The notes under the pieces: model-generated | What the model was told of the DNA's origin: nothing | The model's input: only the letters and a program-made list of their open reading frames with translations | Databases searched by the model: none | Part shown: positions 26,051 through 35,300 of the stretch, in pieces | Numbering within the stretch: the stretch's first letter is position 1 | Layout of the letters: the number at the start of each line of letters is the position of its first letter | Origin: Paludisphaera mucosa | GTDB taxonomy: Bacteria > Planctomycetota > Planctomycetia > Isosphaerales > Isosphaeraceae | DNA length: 64,000 nt | Direction: 5' to 3' | Assembly (NCBI RefSeq): GCF_029589435.1 | Contig: NZ_JARRAG010000002.1 | Location: 1,798,001-1,862,000, forward strand | Made by a program: the position numbers and the translations under genes

Positions 26051-27827
26051 GCCCGCCTCGAAACTCGTCGAGATGTCCTGGGATCCGATCACCCGGATCG
26101 TGGGGAGCCTGGGCGTCCACACCAAGATCGACTTCGCCGAGAGGCGCGTCGCCGAGTGCCACAGCACTTCGTCGATCTTCCGAGGGTACAGCGTCTTCAT
26201 GAAAGGCAAGGACCCGCGCGACGCCCACTTCATCACCAGCCGGATCTGCGGCATCTGCGGCGACAACCACGCGACCTGCGCCGTCTACGCCCAGAATATG
26301 GCCTTCGGGGTGAGGCCGCCTGCGCTCGCCGAGTGGATCATCAACCTCGGCGAGGCGGCCGAGTATATGTTCGATCACAACCTCTATCAGGATAATCTCG
26401 TAGGCGTGGACTACTGCGAGCGGATGGTCAAGGAGACCAACCCTTCGGTGCTGGCGAAGGCCGAGCGCACCGAAGCCCCGAACGCTCGCATCCACGGCTT
26501 CCGCACGATCGCCGACATCATGCGATCGCTGAACCCCTTCAGCGGCTCGTTCTATCGAGAGGCTCTGCAGATGAGCCGCCTCACGCGCGAGATGTTCTGC
26601 CTGATGGAGGGGCGGCACGTCCATCCGTCGACGCTCTATCCGGGCGGCGTGGGCACGGTGGCGACGGTCCAGCTCTTCACCGATTACCTCGTCCGGCTGA
26701 TGAAGTACGTCGACTTCATGAAGCGGGTCGTTCCCTTCCACGACGACCTGTTCGACTTCTTCTACGACGCGCTGCCGGGCTATGAAGAGGTCGGACGTCG
26801 GCGCGTGCTGCTGGGCTGCTGGGGATCCTTCAACGACCCCGACGCATGTGATTACACCTACAAGAACATGTCGCGCTGGGGCCGCAAGATGTACGTCACC
26901 CCGGGCGTGGTCGTCGACGGCGAACTCGTGACGACCGACCTCGTCGAGATCAACCTAGGCCTGCGCATCCTTCTCGGATCGTCGTTCTACGACGACTGGC
27001 AAGATGGCGAGACGTTCGTCAAGCACGATCCTCTGGGCAACCCGATCCATCAGATGCATCCCTGGAACCAGACCACCACGCCCCGCCCTCAACGGCGCGA
27101 TTTCGCCGGCAAGTACACCTGGGTGATGTCGCCGCGATGGCTCGACGGGCGGACGGGCGAGCACTTGGCCATCGACACCGGAGGCGGCCCTCTCGCGCGT
27201 CTGTGGACCACGGCCCTGGCGGGCCTGGTGAACTTCGGCGGCGTCCGATCGACCGGGAAAAGCGTGAAAATCGCCCTGCCCCGATCCGCGTCGCTGCCGG
27301 CGGTGGAGTTCGAGTGGAAGATCCCCCGATGGAGCAACACGCTGGAGCGCAATCGCGCCCGCAGCTATTTCCAGGCCTACGCCGCGGCCGCTGCGCTGCA
27401 CTTCGTCGAGCGGGGTCTCGCCGAGGTCCACGCGGGCCGGACCGACACCTGGACCGACTTCAAGGTGCCCGACGAGGCGATCGGCTGCGGCTTCCACGAG
27501 GCCGTCCGCGGGGTCCTGTCGCACCACATGGTGATCCGCGACGGCAAGATCGCAAACTACCACCCTTATCCACCGACCCCCTGGAACGCCAGCCCGCGCG
27601 ACTCCTGCGGCACGCCCGGGCCCTACGAGGACGCCGTCCAGGGGACCCCGCTGTTCGAGGAGAACGGTCCGGAGGACTTCAAGGGGATCGACATCATGAG
27701 GACGGTGCGGAGCTTCGACCCGTGCATGCCGTGCGGGGTCCACATGTACCTCGGCGGGGGCAAGGAGATCCAGGTCCGCCACGCGCCGGCGTTCGGAGCC
27801 CAGTCCGTCCTGGGAATGGGGGGATGA
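26043..27827 (+). CDS. hhyL: Group 1h [NiFe]-hydrogenase large subunit
   Basis: The 594-aa catalytic subunit that oxidises H2, probably at atmospheric level. The N-terminal nickel motif is RICGICGDNH (C69, C72, H76). The C-terminal motif is DPCMPCGVH (C561, C564, H567), followed by a 27-residue tail (MYLGGG...GMGG) that should be removed by the endopeptidase encoded at 30794. Typical group 1h sequence: WDPITRIVGSLGVHTKIDF, DHNLYQDNLVGVDYCE. No membrane segment. Group 1h enzymes feed the respiratory chain during starvation; the electron acceptor is not encoded nearby. Confidence 0.97.
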   Translation: MPEPASKLVEMSWDPITRIVGSLGVHTKIDFAERRVAECHSTSSIFRGYSVFMKGKDPRDAHFITSRICGICGDNHATCAVYAQNMAFGVRPPALAEWIINLGEAAEYMFDHNLYQDNLVGVDYCERMVKETNPSVLAKAERTEAPNARIHGFRTIADIMRSLNPFSGSFYREALQMSRLTREMFCLMEGRHVHPSTLYPGGVGTVATVQLFTDYLVRLMKYVDFMKRVVPFHDDLFDFFYDALPGYEEVGRRRVLLGCWGSFNDPDACDYTYKNMSRWGRKMYVTPGVVVDGELVTTDLVEINLGLRILLGSSFYDDWQDGETFVKHDPLGNPIHQMHPWNQTTTPRPQRRDFAGKYTWVMSPRWLDGRTGEHLAIDTGGGPLARLWTTALAGLVNFGGVRSTGKSVKIALPRSASLPAVEFEWKIPRWSNTLERNRARSYFQAYAAAAALHFVERGLAEVHAGRTDTWTDFKVPDEAIGCGFHEAVRGVLSHHMVIRDGKIANYHPYPPTPWNASPRDSCGTPGPYEDAVQGTPLFEENGPEDFKGIDIMRTVRSFDPCMPCGVHMYLGGGKEIQVRHAPAFGAQSVLGMGG

Positions 27828-28363
27828 CGATGCCCGATCGCCGCGAGTTCGAGGCGAGCATGGCCCGCATCGAGGTGCTGACCGGCGTCCTGGAGCGATG
27901 CCCCGACCTCGCGGCGCGATCCGCATCGAGAGAACTCGTCGGGGCCCTCCTCGAGCTTCATGGGGCTGGCCTGGCTCGAATCCTCGAGCTGATCGCCGGA
28001 TCCGGCGACGCCGGCGACGAACTCGTCTCCACGCTCGCTCGCGACGGCCTGGTCGCCAGCGTGCTCCTGCTGCACGACCTCCATCCGATCGACCTGAAGT
28101 CTCGGGTGGGGATCGCGCTCGACGGCGTCCGGGCGCGGCTCGGCCCCCACGCCGACCTTGATCTCGTGGGCATCGAGGGGGGGACGTTGAGGCTCCGCCT
28201 CGCGGGAGGAGGATGCGGCGGCTGCCCATCCACCTCGGCGGCGATGAAGAAGTCCGTCGAGGACGCGATTCTCGAGGCCGCGCCCGACCTCGCGAGCATC
28301 GAGTTCGTCGAGCCGTTGGAACCCCCGCAGGGGGCCTTCTCCCTGCCAGTGATCACCCTCTGA
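27824..28363 (+). CDS. NifU-like (Fe-S scaffold domain) protein in the hydrogenase operon
   Basis: A 179-aa protein with a helical N-terminal half and a C-terminal NifU-type domain containing GGCGGCPSTSAAMKKSVEDA (the CxxC pair is C-G-G-C). Such proteins carry or donate iron-sulfur clusters. Related genes accompany group 1h hydrogenases elsewhere, so a role in loading clusters of the small subunit or an electron-carrier role is likely (inference). ATG at 27824 overlaps the hhyL stop by four bases; an ATG at 27830 is possible. Confidence 0.9.
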   Translation: MTMPDRREFEASMARIEVLTGVLERCPDLAARSASRELVGALLELHGAGLARILELIAGSGDAGDELVSTLARDGLVASVLLLHDLHPIDLKSRVGIALDGVRARLGPHADLDLVGIEGGTLRLRLAGGGCGGCPSTSAAMKKSVEDAILEAAPDLASIEFVEPLEPPQGAFSLPVITL

Positions 28364-28380
28364 CTCGAGGCCGGACGGCC

Positions 28381-29013
28381 ATGACCACCGCATCATCGAC
28401 CTCGCGCACCGCGTTCGCCGCGCTCCGACGTTTCGCCGAGGTTCGGCCCGCCGGCGAACGCTGCGATTTGTGCGCGAAACCCGTCGCCCCCGGTCATCGT
28501 CATCTCATGGAAGCGGTCACACGACGCTTCGTCTGCGCCTGCGACCCTTGCGCATTGCTGTTCGCGGAACAACCCACGGCGCGTTACCGGGCCTTGCCGA
28601 GGACGCCACTCCGCCTCGACCACTTTCGGATGACCGAGGCCCAGTGGACCGCCCTCGGGATTCCGATCAACATGGTCTTCTTCACGAAGGACGGCCATGA
28701 CGGCAGGGTGATCGCCCAGTTTCCCGGCCCTGCCGGAGCGACCGAGGCGTTCCTCGATCCCGAGGCCTGGAACCCGCTCGTGGAGGCGAACCCGATCCTC
28801 CATCGGCTACGGCACGACGTGGAGGCGATACTCGTCAACAGGGTGGGCGCGTCGCGCGATTATTACCTCGTCCCTATAGACTTCGGCTTCGGGCTCGCGG
28901 GCCTGATCCGCCTCCACTGGCGAGGCCTAGAGGGAGGCGCCGAGGTGTGGGCGGAGATCGGGCGGTTCTTCGATCGGCTGCGATCCATGTCGGCCGGAGC
29001 GACCCATGCCTGA
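28381..29013 (+). CDS. DUF5947 family protein of the group 1h hydrogenase operon
   Basis: A 210-aa soluble protein. Near the N-terminus is a four-cysteine zinc-type motif: ERCDLC (CxxC) and, 24 residues later, CACDPC. The rest is alpha/beta with MTEAQWTALGIPINMVFF and VNRVGASRDYYLVPID. I recognise it as DUF5947, which co-occurs with group 1h hydrogenase genes in actinobacteria; its function is unknown. It starts 17 bp after the NifU-like gene with GAGGCCGG upstream and overlaps the next gene by eight bases. Confidence 0.85.
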   Translation: MTTASSTSRTAFAALRRFAEVRPAGERCDLCAKPVAPGHRHLMEAVTRRFVCACDPCALLFAEQPTARYRALPRTPLRLDHFRMTEAQWTALGIPINMVFFTKDGHDGRVIAQFPGPAGATEAFLDPEAWNPLVEANPILHRLRHDVEAILVNRVGASRDYYLVPIDFGFGLAGLIRLHWRGLEGGAEVWAEIGRFFDRLRSMSAGATHA

Positions 29014-29650
29014 CCTGTCCTTCCACATCGAGGGCGTCGAACCCGTCCTCTTCGCCGCGTCGCCGCTGCTGGCCTTCAAAACCCGTGTGACGAATCGGAT
29101 CGCCGGCGAGCGGGTCCGCTCGGGGATGCTCCGCTGCCGCGTGGACATCGACCCGGCGAGGCGCGTCCACGACGCCGACGAGCGGGATCGCCTGCACGAC
29201 CTCTTCGACCGACCCGAGCGATGGGGTCGAACCTTGCGCGCCCTGCCTTGGGCGGAGGTCGTCCTCTACCTCCCCTCGTTCCAAGACAGCGTCGTCGTCG
29301 ACGTCCTCGTCCCCTGCTCGGGCGACCTCGAACTCTCCACGACGCGATATCTTTTCGGACTGCGGGGGGGCGACGTGAACGTCGGCCTCTCGTTCCGAGG
29401 CACGGTGCTGCACGATTCCAACGATCGCGGCCTTCAGGTCGCCCTGACCGTCCAGGACGAGGCCTCGCGCGTGCGGCTCCCCCTCAACACCTGGCGAGAG
29501 ATGATGGACCACTACTATCCGAACAGCGGTTGGCTGCGGCTGCGATCTGACCTCTACGAACGTCTGTCCCGACACAAGACGCTCGGCGGCCATGCGACGC
29601 TGGAGCAGGCGCTCGACAGCCTCCTGACCGGTGCCGAGGGAGGCCCTTGA
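29006..29650 (+). CDS. DUF6084 family protein of the group 1h hydrogenase operon
   Basis: A 214-aa soluble, beta-rich protein (MPDLSFHIEGVEPV, LLAFKTRVTN, VVDVLVPCSGDLEL, WREMMDHYYPNSGWLRL). No cofactor motif stands out. It matches my memory of DUF6084, another hypothetical kept next to DUF5947 in hhy operons. Its ATG lies within the end of the preceding gene (8-bp overlap) and the next gene starts one base after its stop, so it is translated with its neighbours. Probably a hydrogenase assembly or stability factor (inference). Confidence 0.85.
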   Translation: MPDLSFHIEGVEPVLFAASPLLAFKTRVTNRIAGERVRSGMLRCRVDIDPARRVHDADERDRLHDLFDRPERWGRTLRALPWAEVVLYLPSFQDSVVVDVLVPCSGDLELSTTRYLFGLRGGDVNVGLSFRGTVLHDSNDRGLQVALTVQDEASRVRLPLNTWREMMDHYYPNSGWLRLRSDLYERLSRHKTLGGHATLEQALDSLLTGAEGGP

Positions 29651-29651
29651 G

Positions 29652-30797
29652 ATGTCGATTTCGCCCATCCATCAGGTGGCCCGCGCCATCCTTTACGAGG
29701 GGTACGTCCTCTATCCGTACCGGCCCTCTTCGGTGAAAAACCGCCAGAGGTGGGCGTTCGGCGCGGTTTACCCCGAATCGTTCTGCGAGGCCCGAGGCGG
29801 GTCCGACGCCTGCATGATCCGGGCGGATTGCCTCCTCGAAGGCGACGAGTCGTCGATCGTGGATGTGAGGGTCGGGTTCTTGCAATTGATCGCCGATGGA
29901 GGTCGCGACCATGACTGGCGGGAGGCGACCGAGCGGGAGATCATCGCGCGCCCGTTGGCCTTGGGAGATCTCGTTCCGCATCCCCTATCCCTCCCATTCG
30001 CCTTCACGTCGCCCGGCGGAGAAGGCGTCGAAGGCTCGGTCACGATCTCTGCGTGCCAGGCGAGCGACGGGCTCTTACGCGTCGCGGTGAGCCTCGCCAA
30101 CACCACGCCGGTCTCCGCCTCGCCCATATCGACCCATGCCGAGGTCCAGCCGCATTCTCTCACCTCGGCCCATGTGATCCTCGAACTCCGAGGGGGGAGT
30201 TTCGTCTCATCGATCGACCCGCAGGGTCCATTCCTCGCAGCGGCAGCTGGATGTTGCAACGTCGGGCTGTGGCCCGTGCTCGTCGGCCAGGAGGGTTCTC
30301 GGTCGGCGATGCTCGCCGCGCCCATCATCCTCTACGATTACCCTCGAATCGCCCCCGAAAGCCATGGAGACCTGTTCGACGCGACCGAAATCGACGAGAT
30401 CCTGACCTTGCGAATCCTGACCCTGACCGAACCCGAGAAGCGTGAAATGGCCGCCTTCGATCCTCGGGCCCGCACCTTGCTCTACCGGACCGAGGCGCTG
30501 GGCGAAGACCAGATCCTCAAGCTTCACGGCTCGATGCGTCGCTCGGATCCGTCGCCCGGCGACCGCGTGATCCTGCGGCCGAAGCGGCGGGCGGACGCAT
30601 TCGACATCATGCTGGCGGGCCGGTCGGCGACGATCTCCACGATCGAGCGGGACTTCGAAGATCAGGTCTATGTAACCGTGCTCGTCGATGACGATCCTGG
30701 CAAGGACCTGGGCGAGCAGGGCAAACCCGGCCATCGGTTCTTCTTCCACGTCGACGAGGTCGAGCCCCTCGGCCAAGTCGTGGTGAGTCCGCCATGA
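29652..30797 (+). CDS. Unknown 381-aa protein of the hydrogenase operon
   Basis: A soluble 381-aa protein (MSISPIHQVARAILYEGYVLYPYRPSSVKNRQRW...). The start ATG 29652 has GGGAGG ten bases upstream; a GTG at 29631 would add seven residues. Two halves are visible: an alpha/beta N-terminal region rich in charged loops, and a C-terminal beta segment (SPGDRVILRPKRRADAFDIMLAGRSATI...QVYVTVLVDDDPGKD...HRFFFHVDEVE). Similar hypotheticals occur in actinobacterial group 1h operons. No enzymatic motif is seen. It overlaps the endopeptidase gene by ATGA, which ties it to maturation. Confidence 0.85.
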   Translation: MSISPIHQVARAILYEGYVLYPYRPSSVKNRQRWAFGAVYPESFCEARGGSDACMIRADCLLEGDESSIVDVRVGFLQLIADGGRDHDWREATEREIIARPLALGDLVPHPLSLPFAFTSPGGEGVEGSVTISACQASDGLLRVAVSLANTTPVSASPISTHAEVQPHSLTSAHVILELRGGSFVSSIDPQGPFLAAAAGCCNVGLWPVLVGQEGSRSAMLAAPIILYDYPRIAPESHGDLFDATEIDEILTLRILTLTEPEKREMAAFDPRARTLLYRTEALGEDQILKLHGSMRRSDPSPGDRVILRPKRRADAFDIMLAGRSATISTIERDFEDQVYVTVLVDDDPGKDLGEQGKPGHRFFFHVDEVEPLGQVVVSPP

Positions 30798-31303
30798 CCC
30801 CCCCTCGCATCCTGGTCGCCGGCCTCGGCAACATCTTCCACGGAGACGACGGGTTCGGGTCGGAGGTGGCGCGAAGGCTCGCCCGTCGTCGGCAGCCGGA
30901 TGGGGTGCGCGTCGTCGATTTCGGGATTCGCGGACGAGACCTCGCCTACGAACTGCTGAATGAACCCGGCGGCTTGCTGCTGATCGATGCGGCGCCCCGA
31001 GGCGGCCCTCCGGGATCGCTCTACGTCCTTGAGCCGGAGGCGGGCTCGTTCGGCACCGACGCCATCTCGGCCGCGCAGGCGCACGGAATGGGCCCGGTGG
31101 AGATTTTCCGCCTCGTCGGCGCGATGGGGGCGACGCTCCCCCGGACCTTCGTGGTCGGATGCGAGCCCGGCTCCATCGACCCGGAGTTCGAGGAGGCGAT
31201 GGGCCTGAGCGCGGCCGTCGCCAGGGCCGTGGAGGAGGCCGTCCCGCTCGTCGAGTCGCTGATCGACGAGATGCTGCAAGCCGACGGGGGACGCCATGCA
31301 TGA
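30794..31303 (+). CDS. Hydrogenase maturation endopeptidase (HyaD/HupD family)
   Basis: A 169-aa protease that removes the C-terminal tail of the large subunit after nickel insertion. Family features: VAGLGNIFHGDDGFG with the nickel-sensing Asp/Glu position in GDDGFG, LLLIDAAPRGGPPG with the second Asp, and the His in AHGMGPVEIF. Its presence agrees with the 27-residue tail seen on the large subunit. It overlaps the upstream gene by four bases and hypA by eight. Confidence 0.93.
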   Translation: MTPPRILVAGLGNIFHGDDGFGSEVARRLARRRQPDGVRVVDFGIRGRDLAYELLNEPGGLLLIDAAPRGGPPGSLYVLEPEAGSFGTDAISAAQAHGMGPVEIFRLVGAMGATLPRTFVVGCEPGSIDPEFEEAMGLSAAVARAVEEAVPLVESLIDEMLQADGGRHA

Positions 31304-31625
31304 GTTGGGCATCACGCAGGAGATCGTGGAGATCGTCATTGCGAGGGCCGGGGGTGCCCGCATCGCGCGCATCGTGCTCGAAGTCGGCAAGCTCTCGGCG
31401 GTCCTGCCGGACGCCATCCGCTTCTGCTTCGACCTTTGCAGTGAGGGCACCTCCGCAGAGGGCGCCGTGCTGGAGATCCTCGAGCCGCCGGGGCGGGTCC
31501 GATGTCGAGGCTGTGCGGTCGAATTCAGTCTCGACCGCCCTTTCGGCCGCTGCGTGTGCGGGGGGACCGACCTGGATTGGCTGGGCGGCGAAGAACTTTC
31601 GATCAAGGCCATGGAGCTCGCCTGA
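31296..31625 (+). CDS. hypA: Nickel metallochaperone HypA
   Basis: HypA (109 aa) delivers nickel to the large subunit with HypB. The N-terminal MHELGITQEIVEI holds the nickel-binding His2. The zinc site uses CRGC and CVCG (about residues 70-90). Size and order match the family. The hypB ATG lies one base after its stop. Confidence 0.96.
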   Translation: MHELGITQEIVEIVIARAGGARIARIVLEVGKLSAVLPDAIRFCFDLCSEGTSAEGAVLEILEPPGRVRCRGCAVEFSLDRPFGRCVCGGTDLDWLGGEELSIKAMELA

Positions 31626-31626
31626 T

Positions 31627-32364
31627 ATGTGCAAAGATTCCGCGGCGACGGCCGCCCCCCCCGTGCGGACGATCCACCTCGACCACCCCATCCTCGACAA
31701 GAATGCGCGACTCGCAGAGCGCAACCGCGGTTGGCTGGAGGCTCGCCGCATCGTGGCTTTCAACCTGCTCAGCTCGCCTGGGTCTGGCAAGACGACCCTG
31801 CTGGAACGGACGATCCGCGACCTCGGCCGTGAGCTTTCGATACACGTGATCGAAGGCGACCAGGCGACGGACAACGATGCGCGCAGGATCGAGGCCGCCG
31901 GCGCGCCGGCCGTGCAGATCAACACCGGCGCGGGCTGCCATCTGGACGCCTCGATGGTCTCCAAGGCGCTCCAGACTCTGGATCCGAAGCCGGGCTCGGT
32001 CGTCTTCGTCGAGAACGTCGGCAATCTGGTCTGTCCCGCGATGTTCGACCTCGGCGAGGCCGAGAAAGTCCTCGTTTGCTCGGTGACCGAAGGTGAGGAC
32101 AAGCCCTTGAAATACCCCCACATGTTCCGGGCGTGCACGGTCTTGCTGCTCAATAAGATCGACCTGCTCCCCTACGTCGCCTTCGAGGTCGATCGCTTCA
32201 TCGATAACGCGCTCCTCGTCAATCCCGCGCTGGAGGTGTTCCTGGTCTCCGCCTCGCGAGGCGACGGGCTGGGGGGTTGGTACGACCGGATCCGCAGGCT
32301 CGCGGTTCCGGACTCTGCGAGCCGATGGGGGGAGGTTGAATCGTCGCGGGAAAGCCCTCCATGA
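31627..32364 (+). CDS. hypB: Nickel-insertion GTPase HypB
   Basis: HypB (245 aa) hydrolyses GTP to drive nickel transfer. Walker A is SSPGSGKTTLLE, switch regions include IEGDQATDNDARR, the metal/dimer region is NTGAGCHLD, and ENVGNLVCPAMFDLGE, NKIDLL and SASRGDG complete the G domain. Neither the His-rich N-terminus nor the CxxCGC nickel motif of some HypB proteins is present; the N-terminus has only one Cys (MCKD). The last four bases overlap the start of the kinase gene (ATGA), so the operon continues into a sensor. Confidence 0.95.
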   Translation: MCKDSAATAAPPVRTIHLDHPILDKNARLAERNRGWLEARRIVAFNLLSSPGSGKTTLLERTIRDLGRELSIHVIEGDQATDNDARRIEAAGAPAVQINTGAGCHLDASMVSKALQTLDPKPGSVVFVENVGNLVCPAMFDLGEAEKVLVCSVTEGEDKPLKYPHMFRACTVLLLNKIDLLPYVAFEVDRFIDNALLVNPALEVFLVSASRGDGLGGWYDRIRRLAVPDSASRWGEVESSRESPP

Positions 32365-35300
32365 TGGGGATGGGCGGCGGATCGCCGATCGAAGGGCCTC
32401 CTCCCGCTACCGAAGAAGAGGCGGAGGCGATCTTGCGCGCGCTGGTCGGTGGGGCTCAGCAGGACCCCGCCGGCCCCGCCGTCGCCCCGGAGCCGACCGC
32501 GGGCGCAGGGCGAGAACGGGGGCCGGTCGACGAGAACGGCATGGCCGAGATCCGCTATCGGGCGTTGGTCGAGCAGATCCCGGCCGTGACTTTCATGTCC
32601 AGGCTGGACCGAGGGATGCAGGAGTTGTACGTAAGCCCCCAGATCGAGATCATGCTCGGCTTCTCGCAGAAGGAATGGCTGGAGAACCCGATCCTCTGGT
32701 ACCAGCAACTGCACCCCGACGACCGCGACCGCTGGCAGTCCGAGTTCGCCCGCACGATCGTCGGCGGCGTCCCGTTCCGCGCGGAGTACCGCTTCCTGGC
32801 GAAGAGCGGCCGCGTGATATGGGTCCGCGGCGAGGCCCAGATCATCCGCGACGCCGGGGGAGCGCCCCTCTTCCTCCAGGGGATCGCGTTCGACATCACC
32901 GATCAGAAAGAAGCCGAGGCGATCCTCCACCGAAGCCGCGAGCAGCTCGAAGGCGTAGTCCGCGAGCGGACTTCCGAGCTGGGCGAGGCGAACCGGGCGC
33001 TCCAGGCCGAGATCGCCGAAAGGACGCGGACCGAGCTCGCACTCCGCGATCGCGAGGCCAGGCTCGGATCGATCGTCGAGAGCGCCGTCGACGGCATTCT
33101 CGTGATCGATCATCGAGGCGTCGTCGAGTCGTTCAACCCGGCCGCCCAGCGGATCTTCGGCTACTCCTCCGACGAGGTCCTGGGGCGCAATATCAAGATG
33201 CTCATGCCCGCCCCCTACCGCGAGGAGCACGACGGCTACCTGGCCAACTATCTAGAAACCGGGATTCCCAAGATCATCGGGATCGGCCGGGACGTGACCG
33301 GGCGGAGAAAGGACGGCGGCACGTTCCCGATGGAACTGGCCGTGAGCAAGACGCCGACATCGGACGGGATCAAATTCACAGGCATCGTCCGGGACGTGAC
33401 CCAGCGCAAACGCGACGAGTCGGACCTGACCGAGGCCAAGCTCGCCGCCGAGTCCGCCAGCAAGCTCAAGAGCGAGTTCCTCGCCAACATGAGCCATGAA
33501 ATCCGCACGCCGATGAACGGGATCATCGGCATGACTGAGCTCGCGTTGGACACCGACCTCGACCCGATCCAACGGGAGTATCTGGGTGCCGTGAAGATCT
33601 CCGCCGACGCCCTGCTCACGCTGATAAACGACATCCTCGACTTCTCGAAGATCGAGGCCGGCAAGCTCGACCTGGACGCGACCGACTTCGACGTGCGTGA
33701 AATGGTGGGCGAGGCGTTGAAGCCCATGGCCGTTCGCGCGAGCGAGAAGGGGCTTGAGCTGGCCTGCGAGATCGAGGCGGACGTGCCCGACGTCCTGGTC
33801 GGCGATCCGGGGCGGCTCCGCCAGATCATGATCAACCTCGTCGGCAACGCGATCAAGTTCACCATGGAAGGAGAGGTCGTCGTGAAGGTCGGCCGCGAGG
33901 CGGGGAGCGGCGACGCGGACCTGAGCCTGCACATCTCGATCACAGATACCGGGATAGGCGTCCCCGAGGACAAGCAGCAGCGGATTTTCGAGTCCTTCAC
34001 CCAGGCCGACGGCTCGACGACCAGGAAGTTCGGCGGTACCGGCCTGGGCTTGGCGATCAGCCGTCGGCTCGTCGAGCTGATGGGCGGCCGGATCTGGCTG
34101 GAGAGCCGCCCCGGCGTGGGGACCACCTTCCATTTCACGGCGAAATTGCCCCGGTGCCTTGTGGCTTCCCACGCGGCCGCCGACGCCTCGGCAGATTTCC
34201 GTGGCATGCGTACGCTGATCATCGACGACAACGCCACGAATCGGACGATCCTGGAGCGGGTCGTGATCGGGTGGGGCATGACGCCCACGCTTTGCGATTC
34301 CGGCCTCACCGGCCTGGAGGCCATGTCGAGGGCGGTCGACGAGGGTCGGCCCTATTCCTTGGTGCTCCTCGACGCCATGATGCCGGAGGTGGACGGCTTC
34401 GAGGTGATCCGACGGATCAACGCGGACCCATACGTGGTGGGTGCGACCATCCTGATGCTGTCGTCGGCCGCTCAACTCTATGACGCCGTCTCGTACCGGG
34501 AGATGGGCCTCAGCCGCTTCCTGATCAAGCCGGTCCGCCCGTCCGACCTGCTGGCGGCCATCCGTCAAGGGCTGGGCGGCAGGTCCGTCCCGCGCCACGA
34601 TCCATCAACCCCCGACACGACTCCGGGACCGTCGGCGAACGAACCGCTCCGCATCCTGCTGGCGGATGACAACGCCGTGAACCAGAGGCTCGGCGCCCGG
34701 CTGCTGGAGAAGCAAGGCCACGCCGTCGTCGTCGCCGGCGACGGCCGCCAAACCCTCGAGCTCCTGGCCGGAGGCCATTTCGACATGGTGCTCATGGACA
34801 TCCAGATGCCCGTGATGAACGGATTCGAGGCCGCTGCGGCCATCCGTTCACGAGAAGTCCTGTATGGGGGGCACATCCCCATCATCGCCCTGACCGCCAA
34901 CGCGATGAAGGGGGACAAGGAGCAATGCCTCCAGTCCGGCTTCGACGCCTACGTCACCAAGCCGATCCGATGGCCCCAGTTGGCTTCGGCGATCGAGGGC
35001 CTTTCGCGCGACAGGCCTCGGGTGGACACGGCTGGGCAGGGTCCCTCGCCGCCACCGTCGATCCTGGATGAAGCCGCGTCCCTGGAGCGGCTCGGCGGCG
35101 ACGTCGACCTGCTGAAGGAGATCGCGACGATATTCATCGGCGACTGCCCGCGGATGGTCGATCAGATCGCCGACGCGGTCGCGCGCGGCGACGCGGGGGC
35201 CTTGAAGCTCGCCGCCCACACGCTCAGGGGATCGGCGTCGAATTTCGCCTCGCCGGCCGTCGAGGACGCCGCATCGCGTCTCGAAAAAATGGGATCGCTG

